Source of the DNA: Leclercia adecarboxylata
Lineage (GTDB): Bacteria; Pseudomonadota; Gammaproteobacteria; Enterobacterales; Enterobacteriaceae
NCBI RefSeq assembly: GCF_023639785.1
Contig: NZ_CP098325.1
Coordinates: forward strand, 4,588,001-4,652,000
Length of the DNA: 64,000 nt
Reading direction: 5' to 3'
The translations under genes and the position numbers were made by a program. Under the pieces are notes generated by a model that saw only the letters and a list, made by a program, of their open reading frames with translations, did not search any database and was not told where the DNA came from. Shown here piece by piece: positions 19,019-29,047 of this stretch. The number at the start of each line of letters is the position of its first letter. The first letter of the stretch is position 1.

Positions 19019-19896
19019 GGTTGGTCTGCTTCTCGTTGTTTTTCGGCTTCTGCTGCTTTTTTTAGCTCGCGGTATACCCCGAGAGTGACAGTAATTTCTG
19101 CGCCAAGCAAGACGATACACCACGTCCAGTAAACCCAGAGGAATAAGATGGGGATCACCGCCAGTACGCCATAAATCAGCTGATATGAAGGGAACATGGT
19201 GATGTAAAGCGCGAACCCTTTCTTGCCCAGTTCAAACAGCAAAGCGGCAACCAGCGCCCCCACCATGGCATCCCGGTTAGGCACGCGCGTGGTTGGAACA
19301 ATACTGTAAAGCAGCCAGAAAGAGAGCCACGAGAGCAGCAGCGGGAAGATGCGCAGCACATCGTCAATCACGCTGTTGAGTTCGCTTGCCCAGCGTAACG
19401 AGAGCAGATAGGAGCTGATCGCCAGGCTGGCCCCGGCCAGCAACGGTCCCAGAGTCAGGATCATCCAGTAAACCGCAAACGAATAAATTTTCGGACGTGC
19501 GCGGGTGCTGCGCCAGATAGTATTCAGCGCACTATCAATGGCATACATCAACAGCAGTGCGGTGACGATGAGCCCACACGCGCCTACCGCCGTCATCTTG
19601 CTGGAGTTAGCAACAAACTGTTCAATGTAATTCTGAATGACATCGCCGGTTGCCGGCATGAAGTTGGCAAAGACAAAATGCCGGAGCTGCAGGCTGACAT
19701 CTGAAAACATCGGAAAAGCGGCAAAAAGCGCAAAGATGACTGCCACCAGCGGCACAAGAGAGAGCAGCGACACGTAGGCAAGATTGCCTGCCAGCGTCGT
19801 CATATTGTCCTCATCGATGCGGTGCCAGAGGAGTTTTAGCCACGCGCGAAACGGCCTGGTGTGGTGGCTGGCTTTTTGATGAACGTTTTTTAGCAT
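19015..19896 (-). CDS. yihY: YihY/UPF0761 inner-membrane protein
   Basis: A 293-residue membrane protein with about six transmembrane segments, matching E. coli YihY. It was once called RNase BN, but that activity belongs to a different protein; its own role is unknown. Conserved features are [16 protein letters not shown] and a polar C-terminal tail rich in Glu and Lys. It overlaps yihX by seven bases upstream and dtd by four downstream. Confidence 0.93.
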   Translation of the reverse strand: MLKNVHQKASHHTRPFRAWLKLLWHRIDEDNMTTLAGNLAYVSLLSLVPLVAVIFALFAAFPMFSDVSLQLRHFVFANFMPATGDVIQNYIEQFVANSSKMTAVGACGLIVTALLLMYAIDSALNTIWRSTRARPKIYSFAVYWMILTLGPLLAGASLAISSYLLSLRWASELNSVIDDVLRIFPLLLSWLSFWLLYSIVPTTRVPNRDAMVGALVAALLFELGKKGFALYITMFPSYQLIYGVLAVIPILFLWVYWTWCIVLLGAEITVTLGVYRELKKAAEAEKQREADQP

Positions 19897-20489
19897 AACT
19901 GCTTCGCAAAATAGTCAGGTATCGTCTGTTTTCCGGTCACCAGAATTGACGTGATACCCAGCTGGTTAGCTCCCTCTATATTATCGACGTTATCGTCAAA
20001 AAAGACGGCATCCGCGGCTGAGAATCCTTCGGCCTGCAAAACGGCCTGGTAGATGCGCGCCTCCGGCTTACGCATTCCCATCTCCTGGGAGAGATAGATC
20101 TTGTCAGCTGCCGCTTTCACGTCGGGATACTCTTCCGGCCAGAAGGTGGTGTGCAGACGGTTGGTATTGGAGAGCACCACCACCCGATGCCCCTGCTCGC
20201 GCAGTTTGTGCATGATGGTAATCACATCAGGACGGATGCCGACAAAGATCGCCTGCCAGCCGTGGGAAAATTGTTCGTAACTGAGCGAAAGCGCCATCTC
20301 CTGGCAGAGCTTTTCGGCAAAGACTTCATCGGTTATTTCCCCGCGCTCATGCTGGTGGAAAGCCTCGCCCATGGTAAAACTTTGCTTTAGCGTGGCCAGC
20401 GGAACGCGGCTGAAATTACTCCATGCACCCAGCACACGATTGAAATCGATATCGACGATTACGTTTCCTAAATCAAAGATATAGAGCAT
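19890..20489 (-). CDS. yihX: Alpha-D-glucose-1-phosphate phosphatase, HAD family
   Basis: Cytoplasmic HAD-superfamily phosphatase of 199 residues that in E. coli removes phosphate from alpha-glucose 1-phosphate. Motif I is [11 protein letters not shown] (residues 4-14; the usual nucleophile and acid aspartates), the Lys is in [10 protein letters not shown] and motif IV is [13 protein letters not shown] lies upstream of the ATG. It is first of the four-gene yihX-yihY-dtd-fabY unit. Its upstream gap holds the csqR terminator. Confidence 0.95.
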   Translation of the reverse strand: MLYIFDLGNVIVDIDFNRVLGAWSNFSRVPLATLKQSFTMGEAFHQHERGEITDEVFAEKLCQEMALSLSYEQFSHGWQAIFVGIRPDVITIMHKLREQGHRVVVLSNTNRLHTTFWPEEYPDVKAAADKIYLSQEMGMRKPEARIYQAVLQAEGFSAADAVFFDDNVDNIEGANQLGITSILVTGKQTIPDYFAKQLC

Positions 20490-20563
20490 GTATTTCTCCT
20501 TTTCGCCGTGAAAAGTAACTGTAGCGGGAAAGAAGATGTTTGGCTATGCGCCAGCTTCAGCTT

Positions 20564-20600
20564 AAAGAAAGGAACGGCCCGACGTTCACCATCGGACCGG
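20564..20600 (-). terminator. Terminator after csqR
   Basis: On the minus strand CGGTCCGA pairs with TCGGGCCG (one G-U), followed by TTCCTTTCTTT. It separates the csqR-yihV unit from yihX. Confidence 0.65.
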
Positions 20601-20607
20601 GAGAGGA

Positions 20608-21408
20608 TTAACCTGCCTGCTGTTCGTCGTTTGAATTGACTTCAATGATTTCAACTTTGCTCGATTTAAGGTGCGTTTGTAGCGCAGAGCCGGGCAGTTC
20701 GTCGGTAAAGAGCGCCGTCGCCTGCGCTACGTTACCAATTTCAACCGCAGCAGAGGCGTGGTATTTCGTATGATCGGCCGCCAGTAAGATGTGCCGGGCG
20801 TGGGACATCATGGTTTTCACCACGCTGGCTTCATTGACATCGAACTCCATCATCGCCCCGTCTTGCTCAATCGCACCGACGCTGGTCACCAGATAATCAG
20901 CGCGAAAGCCAGAGACGAACGCTGTAGCGGCAGGCCCGATTATGCCCCCATTGTGCGGGCGAAGCGTGCCGCCGGGTACCATAACCTCAAAGCGAGGGTT
21001 CTTATAAAGAATGTGCGCGACCCGCAGGCTGTTGGTGATGATGCGCAGATGATTATGGTTGAGCAGCGCCCGGGCAACATGCTCAACCGTCGTCCCAATG
21101 GTAATAAAAATGGTTGAGCCATCGGGAATGTAGTCGGCGATGGCTTCGGCTATCGCCCGCTTCTCTTCGGTCATTGAGACTTCGCGCTGCTCGAAGGCGG
21201 TGTTAACCACGCTGGATGCCCTACCCGCGCCACCATGATGACGCGTAATCAGCCCCTGTTGACTCAGCTTGCGAATATCCCGGCGCACCGTTTGCGTGGA
21301 GACATCCAACAGTTGCGCCAGTTCATCGATATTCATATAGCCACGATCGGCTATCAGCGTCAGCAGTTGATCGTGGCGCGGGTTGCCGGTCAGTTCGGTA
21401 AGAGTCAT
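20608..21408 (-). CDS. csqR: DeoR-family regulator of sulfoquinovose genes
   Basis: A 266-residue repressor, matching CsqR (YihW, 261 residues in E. coli). DeoR-type helix-turn-helix is at residues 22-45 (MNIDELAQLLDVSTQTVRRDIRKLSQQG), then the phosphosugar-sensing domain with GTTVEHVARAL. In E. coli it represses the yih operon and is released by sulfoquinovose or related sugars. The ATG at 21408 is preceded by AGAGGA and gives the family start; the frame extends 24 codons further with no ribosome site. It is co-oriented with yihV, 34 bases after it. Confidence 0.95.
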   Translation of the reverse strand: MTLTELTGNPRHDQLLTLIADRGYMNIDELAQLLDVSTQTVRRDIRKLSQQGLITRHHGGAGRASSVVNTAFEQREVSMTEEKRAIAEAIADYIPDGSTIFITIGTTVEHVARALLNHNHLRIITNSLRVAHILYKNPRFEVMVPGGTLRPHNGGIIGPAATAFVSGFRADYLVTSVGAIEQDGAMMEFDVNEASVVKTMMSHARHILLAADHTKYHASAAVEIGNVAQATALFTDELPGSALQTHLKSSKVEIIEVNSNDEQQAG

Positions 21409-21442
21409 GGGCTGTCCTCTGAAAACCATCACGCCCCGCATT

Positions 21443-22339
21443 TTATACAAAAAGTGACAAAAAAGAGCGGGTTTGATCACAGTCGGGTATACCCGCCCGT
21501 CCGCCGGACTTCGTACATTTCAGTGCCGCAACAGCGCTGGCAAAGCGTACGGCCTCTAACGGCGTGCCCTTTTGCCCCAGGCTGACCGCCAGCGCACCGT
21601 GGAAAACATCTCCCGCCCCGGTGGTATCAACGACTTTCACCTCAAAGCCAGGCTGATGACATACCGCGCCGTTTTCCAGCCAGAAGCAGCCGTCGCGGCC
21701 CTGCGTGACATACACATGTCCATTTGTGAGCGTTTGTGCTTTTTTCAGCGCCTCTTCTGCGTCGTTCAGCTGTGTTAAACGCCGCAGTCCCGGTGCAGAG
21801 AAGGCGGCGTGATCGCTTATAGCAATCAACTCCGCGATATCCTGCGGGGTAACATCCGCATCAAGCAGGGTGGGCACGCCCTGCTGGCGGGCGAGTGTGA
21901 ACGCCTGTCTGGCCCCCTCATGCCAGCGCACGTCTGCTAATACAATATCCCACTGAGAAAAGTCGATTTCATGCAGCCAGTCTGCCGCAGCAGGAAGATC
22001 CGGGCTGGGATAGTTGGCAATAACGCGTTCGCCGTCTGCATCCACCAGCACGGCGGACTGGGACGAGCGGGCACCTTTCACTATGCGCGTATAGCGGGTG
22101 TTCACCCCCAGGGATTCCAGCTCCGTGAGCAATCTTGCCCCGGTATCGTCGTCCCCCACCCGGCCAATAAAATCCACCTCAGCCCCCAGTTTTGCCGCCG
22201 CCACCGCCGCCGTAGCAGCCGGGCCACCGCCCACCTCCGTATAATCTTTTGCGACATATTTCCCACCTTCTTTCGGTAGATCATCGAGATACCAGATGCG
22301 ATCCAGCACGGTAATGCCGACACAAACGATGCGAGTCAT
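21443..22339 (-). CDS. yihV: 6-deoxy-6-sulfofructose kinase
   Basis: PfkB-family kinase that phosphorylates sulfofructose at C1, third step of sulfoglycolysis. It has 298 residues, the E. coli length. The sugar-binding GGGPAATAAVAA and the catalytic-base motif TTGAGDVFHGAL (anion hole GAGD) are intact. The ATG at 22339 follows AAGGAATC. It is divergent from yihU and shares the regulatory gap. The motif AAAAAGTGACA in its last codons recurs in that gap. Confidence 0.96.
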   Translation of the reverse strand: MTRIVCVGITVLDRIWYLDDLPKEGGKYVAKDYTEVGGGPAATAAVAAAKLGAEVDFIGRVGDDDTGARLLTELESLGVNTRYTRIVKGARSSQSAVLVDADGERVIANYPSPDLPAAADWLHEIDFSQWDIVLADVRWHEGARQAFTLARQQGVPTLLDADVTPQDIAELIAISDHAAFSAPGLRRLTQLNDAEEALKKAQTLTNGHVYVTQGRDGCFWLENGAVCHQPGFEVKVVDTTGAGDVFHGALAVSLGQKGTPLEAVRFASAVAALKCTKSGGRAGIPDCDQTRSFLSLFV

Positions 22340-22494
22340 GGTGATTCCTTCTGCGTTTTCTGTTGCGCTCATTTTAATTTCACCAAATGTTTAAAAAGTG
22401 ACCCATGTCTATTTTTTGACTATAAATTACAAATACGATCAAAAACAGACAACAAAAACGCGCAAAAATTGACACGATATGACAGGAGAGAGGC
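22340..22494. promoter_or_regulatory. yihV-yihU control region with repeated TGAC motifs
   Basis: No gene. The AT-rich gap carries near-repeats of AAAAAnTGACa: AAAAAGTGACCC (22393-22404), TTTTTTGAC (22412-22420), AAAAACAGACAA (22441-22452) and CAAAAATTGACA (22463-22474). A fifth copy, AAAAAGTGACAA, is at 21449-21460 just before csqR. These are candidate CsqR sites; the assignment is inference. A GGAG ribosome site (22484-22487) precedes yihU. Confidence 0.55.
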
Positions 22495-23385
22495 ATGTCA
22501 GCAATCGCATTTATCGGTTTAGGGCAGATGGGCGCGCCAATGGCGAAGAATCTGTTGCAACAGGGCCACCAGCTTCAGGTCTTTGATGTGAATCCGCAGG
22601 CGGTTCAGTCGCTTGTGGAAAGCGGCGCGAAGGCGGCGGCAACACCCGCGCAGGCCGCAACAGACGCCGAGTTCGTCATCACCATGCTGCCCAACGGCGA
22701 CCTGGTGCGTAGCGTGCTGTTTGGGGAACACGGCGTTTGCGAAGGCTTATCCCGCGACGCGCTGGTGATCGATATGTCCACCATTCATCCCCTGCAGACC
22801 GACGCCCTGATCCGTGACATGGCTGAGCGTGGTTTCAGCCTGATGGACGTGCCTGTCGGACGCACTTCAGACCACGCCATCGCCGGTACTCTGCTCCTGC
22901 TGGCAGGCGGCACGGCGGAGCAGGTTGAGCGCGCCACCCCCGTGTTAATGGCGATGGGTAATGAGCTTATCAACGCCGGTGGGCCGGGCATGGGCATTCG
23001 CGTAAAGCTTATCAATAACTACATGAGCATCGCGCTAAACGCCTTATCTGCCGAGGCGGCCGTGCTCTGTGAAGCCCTCGGCCTCTCCTTTGAGGTGGCG
23101 CTGAAGGTAATGAGCGGCACCCCTGCGGGCAAAGGGCACTTCACCACCTCATGGCCGAACAAGGTGCTGAAAGGGGATCTTTCACCCGCCTTCATGATCG
23201 ACCTTGCACATAAAGATCTGGGGATCGCCCTGGACGTAGCCAACCAGCTCCACGTCCCGATGCCGCTGGGTGCCGCCTCCCGCGAAGTTTACAACCAGGC
23301 ACGCGCCGCCGGGCGCGGGCGCGAAGACTGGACAGCCATTCTCGAACAGGTTCGCGCATCTGCCGGGCTGAAAAAATCACACTGA
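22495..23385 (+). CDS. yihU: 3-sulfolactaldehyde reductase
   Basis: NADH-dependent reductase that converts sulfolactaldehyde to 2,3-dihydroxypropane-1-sulfonate, the exported end product. It has 296 residues (298 in E. coli). Hydroxyisobutyrate-dehydrogenase family: Rossmann motif [13 protein letters not shown] (residues 8-20), substrate segment [16 protein letters not shown] and the catalytic lysine in RVKLINNYM. It is first in the yihU-T-S-Q-P-O operon. Confidence 0.96.
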   Translation: MSAIAFIGLGQMGAPMAKNLLQQGHQLQVFDVNPQAVQSLVESGAKAAATPAQAATDAEFVITMLPNGDLVRSVLFGEHGVCEGLSRDALVIDMSTIHPLQTDALIRDMAERGFSLMDVPVGRTSDHAIAGTLLLLAGGTAEQVERATPVLMAMGNELINAGGPGMGIRVKLINNYMSIALNALSAEAAVLCEALGLSFEVALKVMSGTPAGKGHFTTSWPNKVLKGDLSPAFMIDLAHKDLGIALDVANQLHVPMPLGAASREVYNQARAAGRGREDWTAILEQVRASAGLKKSH

Positions 23386-23402
23386 TACGAAAGGACTGAG
23401 TA

Positions 23403-24278
23403 ATGACGATCTACACCCTGAAAGATATCACCCGACCTTCCGGCGGTTTTGCGATGCTGGCCGTCGACCAGCGCGAAGCGATGCGCCTGATGTTTGCCGC
23501 GGCAGGCGCGCCGGTGCCGGTCACTGACCAGCATCTGACGGATTTTAAGGTCAATGCGGCGAAAATTCTGTCGCCATACGCCTCTGCGATCCTCGTCGAC
23601 CAACAGTTTTGCTACCGCCAGATTGTGGAGCAGCAGGCGGTGGCCAAAAGCTGCGCGATGATTGTGGCGGCCGACGAGTTTATTCCGGGAAACGGCATTC
23701 CCGTCGACAGCGTGACAATCGACAAGAACGTCGACGCGCAGGCCGTCAAACGCGATGGCGGCAAGGCGCTGAAGCTGCTGGTGCTGTGGCGCAGCGATGA
23801 AGATCCGCAGCAGCGTCTTGAGATGGTGAAGGCATTTAATTCGCTGTGCCACGACAACGGCCTGCTGAGCATTATCGAGCCGGTGGTGCGCCCGCCACGT
23901 CGCGGTGCCGCATTTGACCGCGAGCAGGCAATTATCGACGCGGCCAAAGAGCTGGGGGACAGCGGTGCCGACCTCTACAAAGTGGAGATGCCGCTGTTCG
24001 GTAAAGGCACGCAGCAGGCGCTGCTGGCGGCCTCGCAGAAGCTGAACGAGCACATCGCCATGCCGTGGGTGATCCTCTCGTCCGGTGTGGACGATAAGTT
24101 ATTCCCACGCGCCGTGAGTGTTGCCATGCAGGCGGGGGCATCGGGCTTTTTAGCCGGGCGCGCCGTCTGGTCCTCGGTGATTGGCCTGCCGGATACCGAT
24201 CTGATGCTTCGCGATGTTTCTGTACCGAAACTGCAGCGTCTGGGTGAGATCGTCGACGAAATGATGGCCCGCCGCTAA
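23403..24278 (+). CDS. yihT: 6-deoxy-6-sulfofructose-1-phosphate aldolase
   Basis: Class I aldolase cleaving sulfofructose 1-phosphate to dihydroxyacetone phosphate, which enters glycolysis, and sulfolactaldehyde, which goes to YihU. It has 291 residues. The Schiff-base lysine is K193 in [10 protein letters not shown], matching the E. coli enzyme. It starts 17 bases after yihU behind AAAGGACTGAGTA. Confidence 0.96.
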   Translation: MTIYTLKDITRPSGGFAMLAVDQREAMRLMFAAAGAPVPVTDQHLTDFKVNAAKILSPYASAILVDQQFCYRQIVEQQAVAKSCAMIVAADEFIPGNGIPVDSVTIDKNVDAQAVKRDGGKALKLLVLWRSDEDPQQRLEMVKAFNSLCHDNGLLSIIEPVVRPPRRGAAFDREQAIIDAAKELGDSGADLYKVEMPLFGKGTQQALLAASQKLNEHIAMPWVILSSGVDDKLFPRAVSVAMQAGASGFLAGRAVWSSVIGLPDTDLMLRDVSVPKLQRLGEIVDEMMARR

Positions 24279-24292
24279 GAGAGGACCCGAAC

Positions 24293-25534
24293 ATGAAATG
24301 GTTTAACACCTTGAGCCATAACCGCTGGCTCGAACAAGAGACCGACCGCATTCTTGATTTCGGTAAAAACGCCGCCGTACCGACCGGCTTCGGCTGGCTG
24401 GGCAATAACGGGCAGGTGCGCAGCGATATGGGCACGCATCTTTGGATCACCGCCCGTATGCTGCACGTTTATGCAGTGGCGGCGAACATGGGTCGTCCCG
24501 GTGCGTATGCCCTGGTTGAGCACGGCATCAATGCCCTGAACGGCCCACTGCGCGACAAACAGCACGGCGGCTGGTACGCCTGCGTTAACGACGAAGGGGT
24601 GATGGATGCCTCCAAGCAGGGCTATCAGCACTTCTTCGTGCTGCTGGGCGCGGCGAGCGCCGTTACCACCGGACACCCGCAGGCGCGCAGGCTGCTGGAC
24701 GACGCCATTGAGGTGATTGAGCGCTACTTCTGGAGCGAACAGGAGCAGATGTGCCTGGAATCCTGGGATAAAGCCTTCAGCAAAACGGAAGATTACCGTG
24801 GCGGTAATGCCAACATGCACGCCGTGGAAGCCTTCCTCATCGTCTATGACGTGACCCACGACCGGAAATGGCTCGACCGCGCCCTGCGCATCGCCTCGGT
24901 GATTATTCACGACGTGGCACGCAAAGGTGAGTATCGCGTTAACGAGCATTTCGATACCAACTGGAACCCGATCCGCGACTACAACATCGATAATCCCGCC
25001 CACCGTTTTCGCGCCTACGGCGGCACACCGGGGCACTGGATTGAGTGGGGCCGCCTGATGCTGCACCTGCGCGCCGCGCTGGAAGCCCGCTTTGAAACCC
25101 CACCTGCGTGGCTGCTGGAAGACGCAAAAGGACTGTTCCACGCCACCATCCGCGATGCCTGGGCGCCAGACGGCGCGGATGGGTTCGTCTACTCCGTTGG
25201 CTGGGACGGCAAGCCTATTGTGCGCGAACGCGTGCGCTGGCCGATCGTCGAGGCGATGGGCACAGCGTATGCGCTCTACACCGTAACCGGCGAGGCGCAG
25301 TACGAAGCCTGGTATCAGAAATGGTGGGATTACTGCATCAAATACCTGATGGATTACGAGAACGGATCCTGGTGGCAGGAGCTGGATACCAACAACGAGG
25401 TGACCACCAAAGTCTGGGACGGCAAGCAGGATATTTACCATCTGCTGCACTGCCTGGTGATCCCCCGCCTGCCGCTGGCCCCGGGCTTAGCCCCTGCCGT
25501 AGCCGCCGGATTACTGGATAGCCAGGCCAAATAA
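24293..25534 (+). CDS. yihS: Sulfoquinovose isomerase
   Basis: N-acylglucosamine 2-epimerase-fold enzyme ((alpha/alpha)6 barrel) that converts sulfoquinovose to sulfofructose, and also acts on mannose, fructose and glucose. It has 413 residues, as in E. coli. Conserved histidines and arginines of the active site lie in [22 protein letters not shown] and [17 protein letters not shown]. It starts 14 bases after yihT. The next gene is yihQ, 17 bases on, so yihR, which lies here in E. coli, is absent. The long reverse-strand frame is a shadow. Confidence 0.96.
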   Translation: MKWFNTLSHNRWLEQETDRILDFGKNAAVPTGFGWLGNNGQVRSDMGTHLWITARMLHVYAVAANMGRPGAYALVEHGINALNGPLRDKQHGGWYACVNDEGVMDASKQGYQHFFVLLGAASAVTTGHPQARRLLDDAIEVIERYFWSEQEQMCLESWDKAFSKTEDYRGGNANMHAVEAFLIVYDVTHDRKWLDRALRIASVIIHDVARKGEYRVNEHFDTNWNPIRDYNIDNPAHRFRAYGGTPGHWIEWGRLMLHLRAALEARFETPPAWLLEDAKGLFHATIRDAWAPDGADGFVYSVGWDGKPIVRERVRWPIVEAMGTAYALYTVTGEAQYEAWYQKWWDYCIKYLMDYENGSWWQELDTNNEVTTKVWDGKQDIYHLLHCLVIPRLPLAPGLAPAVAAGLLDSQAK

Positions 25535-25551
25535 TAAAGACGGAGTTTTCT

Positions 25552-27576
25552 ATGCGTACCCTACACAATATTGATCTGAAAAATAACGAACATGGCTTCA
25601 CCCTGCGCTGGCAGGACCGTCTGATTTTGTCCCACTCCACCGATGAACCTTGCCTGTGGATCGGCGCGGGCGTTGCCGATATCGAAATGTTTCGCGGCAA
25701 CTTCAGCATCAAAGACAGGCTCAACGAAAAAATCGCCCTGACGGACGCGACCGTTACACAGCAAAGCGCAGGCTGGGCGATCCGCTTTACCCGTGGCGAT
25801 GCGGTGAGCGCGACGCTGCTGGTGGGCGTGGATGAAAAAGGCCGTCTGGAGCTGAAGCTGAAAAATGATGCCACCTGTCACAACCGCATCTGGCTGCGGC
25901 TGGCGGCCCAGCCTGAAGATCATATCTACGGCTGCGGCGAGCAGTTCTCGTATTTTGATCTGCGCGGCAAGCCGTTCCCGCTGTGGACCAGCGAACAGGG
26001 GGTGGGCCGCAATAAGCAGACCTACGTAACCTGGCAGGCCGACTGCAAAGAGAACGCGGGCGGCGATTATTACTGGACCTTCTTCCCCCAGCCTACCTTC
26101 GTGAGCACCCAGAAGTACTACTGCCACGTGGATAACAGCTGCTACATGAACTTCGACTTCAGTGCGCCGGATTTCCACGAACTGGCGTTCTGGGAAGATA
26201 ACGCCACGCTGCGCTTCGAATGTGCGGAAACCTACGTCGATCTGCTGGAAAAACTCACCGGCCTGCTGGGGCGTCAGCCGGAGCTGCCGGACTGGGTTTA
26301 CGACGGCGTGACGCTGGGCATTCAGGGCGGCACCGGGGTGTGTCAGCAGAAGCTCGACGCCATGCGCCAGGGCGGGGTGAAGGTGAACGGCATCTGGGCG
26401 CAGGACTGGTCCGGTATCCGCATGACCTCCTTCGGCAAACGCGTGATGTGGAACTGGAAGTGGAACAGCGAGCTGTATCCGCAGCTTGATGAGCGTATTA
26501 CGCAGTGGAAACAGGAAGGGGTGCAGTTCCTCTCCTACATCAACCCGTACGTCGCCAGCGACAAAGATCTCTGCGAAGAGGCGGCAAAACGCGGCTATCT
26601 GACCAAAAATGCCGACGGCAAGGACTACCACGTTGAGTTCGGCGAGTTCTATGCGGGCGTTATCGATCTGACCAACCCGGAAGCCTACGGCTGGTACAAA
26701 GAGGTCATCAAAAAGAATCTGATCGAACTGGGCTGCGGCGGCTGGATGGCCGATTTCGGGGAATATCTGCCGACCGACACCTTCCTGCACAACGGCGTCA
26801 GCGCGGAGGTTATGCATAACGCCTGGCCGGCTCTGTGGGCGAAATGTAATTACGAGGCGCTTGAAGAGACCGGCAAGCTAGGCGAGATCCTCTTCTTCAT
26901 GCGCGCGGGCTACACCGGCAGCCAGAAGCACTCGGTGATGATGTGGGCAGGGGATCAGAACGTCGACTGGAGCCTGGACGATGGTCTGGCGTCGGTGGTG
27001 CCTGCGGCGCTCTCTCTGGCGATGACCGGTCACGGGCTGCACCACAGCGACATCGGCGGCTATACCACCCTGTTCGAGATGAAACGCAGTAAAGAGCTGC
27101 TGCTGCGCTGGTGCGATTTCAGCGCCTTTACGCCGATGATGCGTACCCACGAAGGCAACCGCCCCGGCGATAACTGGCAGTTCGACGGCGACGCCGAAAC
27201 CATCGCGCATTTCGCGCGCATGACCACCGTGTTTACCACCCTGAAGCCGTATATCAAAGCCGCCGTCGCGCAGAACGCGAAAAGCGGCCTGCCGGTGATG
27301 CGCCCGCTGTTCCTGCACTATGAAGACGATGCGCGCACCTACACGCTGAAATACCAGTATCTGTTTGGCCGCGATCTGCTGGTGGCACCGGTTCATGAAG
27401 AGGGCCGCCGCGACTGGACGCTCTATCTGCCGCAGGACAGCTGGGTGAATGCGTGGACGGGTGAAACCTGCCAGGGCGGTGAGGTGACCGTTGATGCCCC
27501 GCTCGGCAAACCGCCGGTCTTCTACCGCCAGCAAAGCGAATGGGCAGATCTGTTTGGCACCTTACGTCATATCTGA
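25552..27576 (+). CDS. yihQ: Sulfoquinovosidase, GH31
   Basis: Cytoplasmic retaining alpha-glycosidase that releases sulfoquinovose from sulfoquinovosyl glycerol and plant or cyanobacterial sulfolipid fragments. It has 674 residues. By alignment with E. coli YihQ, the nucleophile is D401 (MADFGEYLP) and the acid/base is D468 (WAGDQN). The sulfonate-recognition residues R297 and W300 lie in FGKRVMWNWKW. All are present, so it is an SQase and not a general alpha-glucosidase. It ends in a hairpin region before yihP. Confidence 0.97.
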   Translation: MRTLHNIDLKNNEHGFTLRWQDRLILSHSTDEPCLWIGAGVADIEMFRGNFSIKDRLNEKIALTDATVTQQSAGWAIRFTRGDAVSATLLVGVDEKGRLELKLKNDATCHNRIWLRLAAQPEDHIYGCGEQFSYFDLRGKPFPLWTSEQGVGRNKQTYVTWQADCKENAGGDYYWTFFPQPTFVSTQKYYCHVDNSCYMNFDFSAPDFHELAFWEDNATLRFECAETYVDLLEKLTGLLGRQPELPDWVYDGVTLGIQGGTGVCQQKLDAMRQGGVKVNGIWAQDWSGIRMTSFGKRVMWNWKWNSELYPQLDERITQWKQEGVQFLSYINPYVASDKDLCEEAAKRGYLTKNADGKDYHVEFGEFYAGVIDLTNPEAYGWYKEVIKKNLIELGCGGWMADFGEYLPTDTFLHNGVSAEVMHNAWPALWAKCNYEALEETGKLGEILFFMRAGYTGSQKHSVMMWAGDQNVDWSLDDGLASVVPAALSLAMTGHGLHHSDIGGYTTLFEMKRSKELLLRWCDFSAFTPMMRTHEGNRPGDNWQFDGDAETIAHFARMTTVFTTLKPYIKAAVAQNAKSGLPVMRPLFLHYEDDARTYTLKYQYLFGRDLLVAPVHEEGRRDWTLYLPQDSWVNAWTGETCQGGEVTVDAPLGKPPVFYRQQSEWADLFGTLRHI

Positions 27577-27584
27577 TAAGGCTC

Positions 27585-27606
27585 GCCCGCAGGGCAACCT
27601 GCGGGC
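27585..27606 (+). other. Hairpin between yihQ and yihP
   Basis: Perfect 9-bp stem GCCCGCAGG and CCTGCGGGC with a GCAA tetraloop, and no U-run after it. It is probably an mRNA-stability or partial attenuation element within the operon. Confidence 0.6.
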
Positions 27607-27618
27607 AGACGGAGAACA

Positions 27619-29004
27619 ATGATGAGTCAACATACTTCCGATCCGGCAACCCTGCGCCTGCCGTTTAAAGAAAAACTCGCCTATGGGATGGGCGATCTCG
27701 GCTCGAACATCCTGCTGGATATCGGCACGCTCTATTTGCTGAAATTTTATACCGACGTGCTGGGCCTGCCAGGGACCTACGGCGGGATCATCTTCCTGAT
27801 TGCCAAGTTCTTTACCGCCTTCACCGATATGGGCACCGGGATCATGCTCGACTCCCGGCGCAACATCGGCCCGAAAGGCAAATTCCGCCCGTTCGTACTG
27901 TATGCCGCCTTTCCGGTGACCTTGCTGGCGATTGCCAACTTCGTCGGCACGCCGTTCGAAATCACCGGCAAAACGGTGATGGCAACGGTGCTGTTTATGC
28001 TGTACGGCCTGTTCTTCAGCATGATGAACTGCTCTTACGGCGCGATGGTGCCCGCCATTACCAAAAACCCGGACGAGCGCGCCTCGCTGGCCGCCTGGCG
28101 TCAGGGTGGCGCCACGCTTGGCCTGCTGCTCTGCACCGTGGGTTTTGTGCCGGTGATGAACCTTATCGAGGGCAACGACCAGCTTGGCTATATCTTTGCC
28201 GCCACGCTTTTCTCGCTGTTCGGGCTGTTCTTTATGTGGTGGTGCTATAAGGGCGTGACCGAGCGCTACGTCGAGACGCAGCCGGTTAATGCGACGCAAA
28301 AACCAGGGCTATTGCAGTCGTTTCGCGCCATCGCCGGGAACCGTCCGCTGTTTATCCTGTGCATCGCTAACCTGTGCACGCTGGGTGCCTTTAACGTCAA
28401 GCTCGCTATCCAGGTTTACTACACGCAGTACGTACTGAACGACCCGATCCTGCTGTCGTACATGGGCTTCTTCAGCATGGGCTGTATTTTTATCGGCGTC
28501 TTTATGATGCCCGGCGCAGTGCGGCGTTTTGGAAAGAAAAAGGTCTACATCAGCGGGCTGATGATTTGGGTGGCGGGCGATCTGCTCAACTACTTCTTCG
28601 GCGGCGGCTCGGTAAGCTTTGTGGCGTTCTCCTGCCTGGCGTTCTTCGGTTCCGCGTTTGTGAACAGCCTGAACTGGGCGCTGGTGTCCGATACCGTGGA
28701 ATACGGCGAGTGGCGCACAGGAGTGCGCTCTGAGGGGACGGTCTACACCGGCTTCACCTTCTTCCGGAAGGTTTCGCAGGCGCTGGCGGGCTTCTTCCCC
28801 GGCATCATGCTTACGCAAATCGGTTATGTGCCCAACGTGGTGCAGTCCGCCGGAACGGTTGAAGGGCTGCGGCAGCTGATTTTCATCTACCCCAGCCTGC
28901 TGGCGGTCATCACCATCGTGGCGATGGGCTGCTTCTACAACCTCAACGAGAAGATGTATGTGCGCATCGTGGAAGAGATCGAACTGCGCAAACGTACAGC
29001 ATAA
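27619..29004 (+). CDS. yihP: GPH-family sugar:cation symporter YihP
   Basis: A 461-residue, 12-helix transporter of the GPH (melibiose permease MelB-like) family. E. coli YihP is a candidate exporter of dihydroxypropane sulfonate or a sulfoquinovosyl-glycerol importer; neither is proven. Landmarks are KLAYGMGDLGSNILLD, the MelB-like cytoplasmic loop DSRRNIGPKGKFRPF and NPDERASLAAWRQGGAT. Two adjacent ATG codons are possible starts. It is paralogous to yihO, next downstream. Confidence 0.9.
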   Translation: MMSQHTSDPATLRLPFKEKLAYGMGDLGSNILLDIGTLYLLKFYTDVLGLPGTYGGIIFLIAKFFTAFTDMGTGIMLDSRRNIGPKGKFRPFVLYAAFPVTLLAIANFVGTPFEITGKTVMATVLFMLYGLFFSMMNCSYGAMVPAITKNPDERASLAAWRQGGATLGLLLCTVGFVPVMNLIEGNDQLGYIFAATLFSLFGLFFMWWCYKGVTERYVETQPVNATQKPGLLQSFRAIAGNRPLFILCIANLCTLGAFNVKLAIQVYYTQYVLNDPILLSYMGFFSMGCIFIGVFMMPGAVRRFGKKKVYISGLMIWVAGDLLNYFFGGGSVSFVAFSCLAFFGSAFVNSLNWALVSDTVEYGEWRTGVRSEGTVYTGFTFFRKVSQALAGFFPGIMLTQIGYVPNVVQSAGTVEGLRQLIFIYPSLLAVITIVAMGCFYNLNEKMYVRIVEEIELRKRTA

Positions 29005-29011
29005 ATGACTT

Positions 29012-29040
29012 GAGCGAGCGTCCTGCGGGGCGCTCTGAGG
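29012..29040 (+). other. Hairpin between yihP and yihO
   Basis: GAGCGTCC with GGGGCGCTC around a TGC loop, just before the yihO ribosome site GAGGATCGACC. Like the hairpin before yihP it may adjust the relative output of the two transporters. Confidence 0.5.
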
Positions 29041-29047
29041 ATCGACC

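Noticed and set aside
24275..26817. Long minus-strand frames opposite yihS and yihQ (about 390 and 420 codons)
   Set aside because: Both are mirror frames of well-conserved enzymes with intact catalytic residues; the predicted proteins look like no family.
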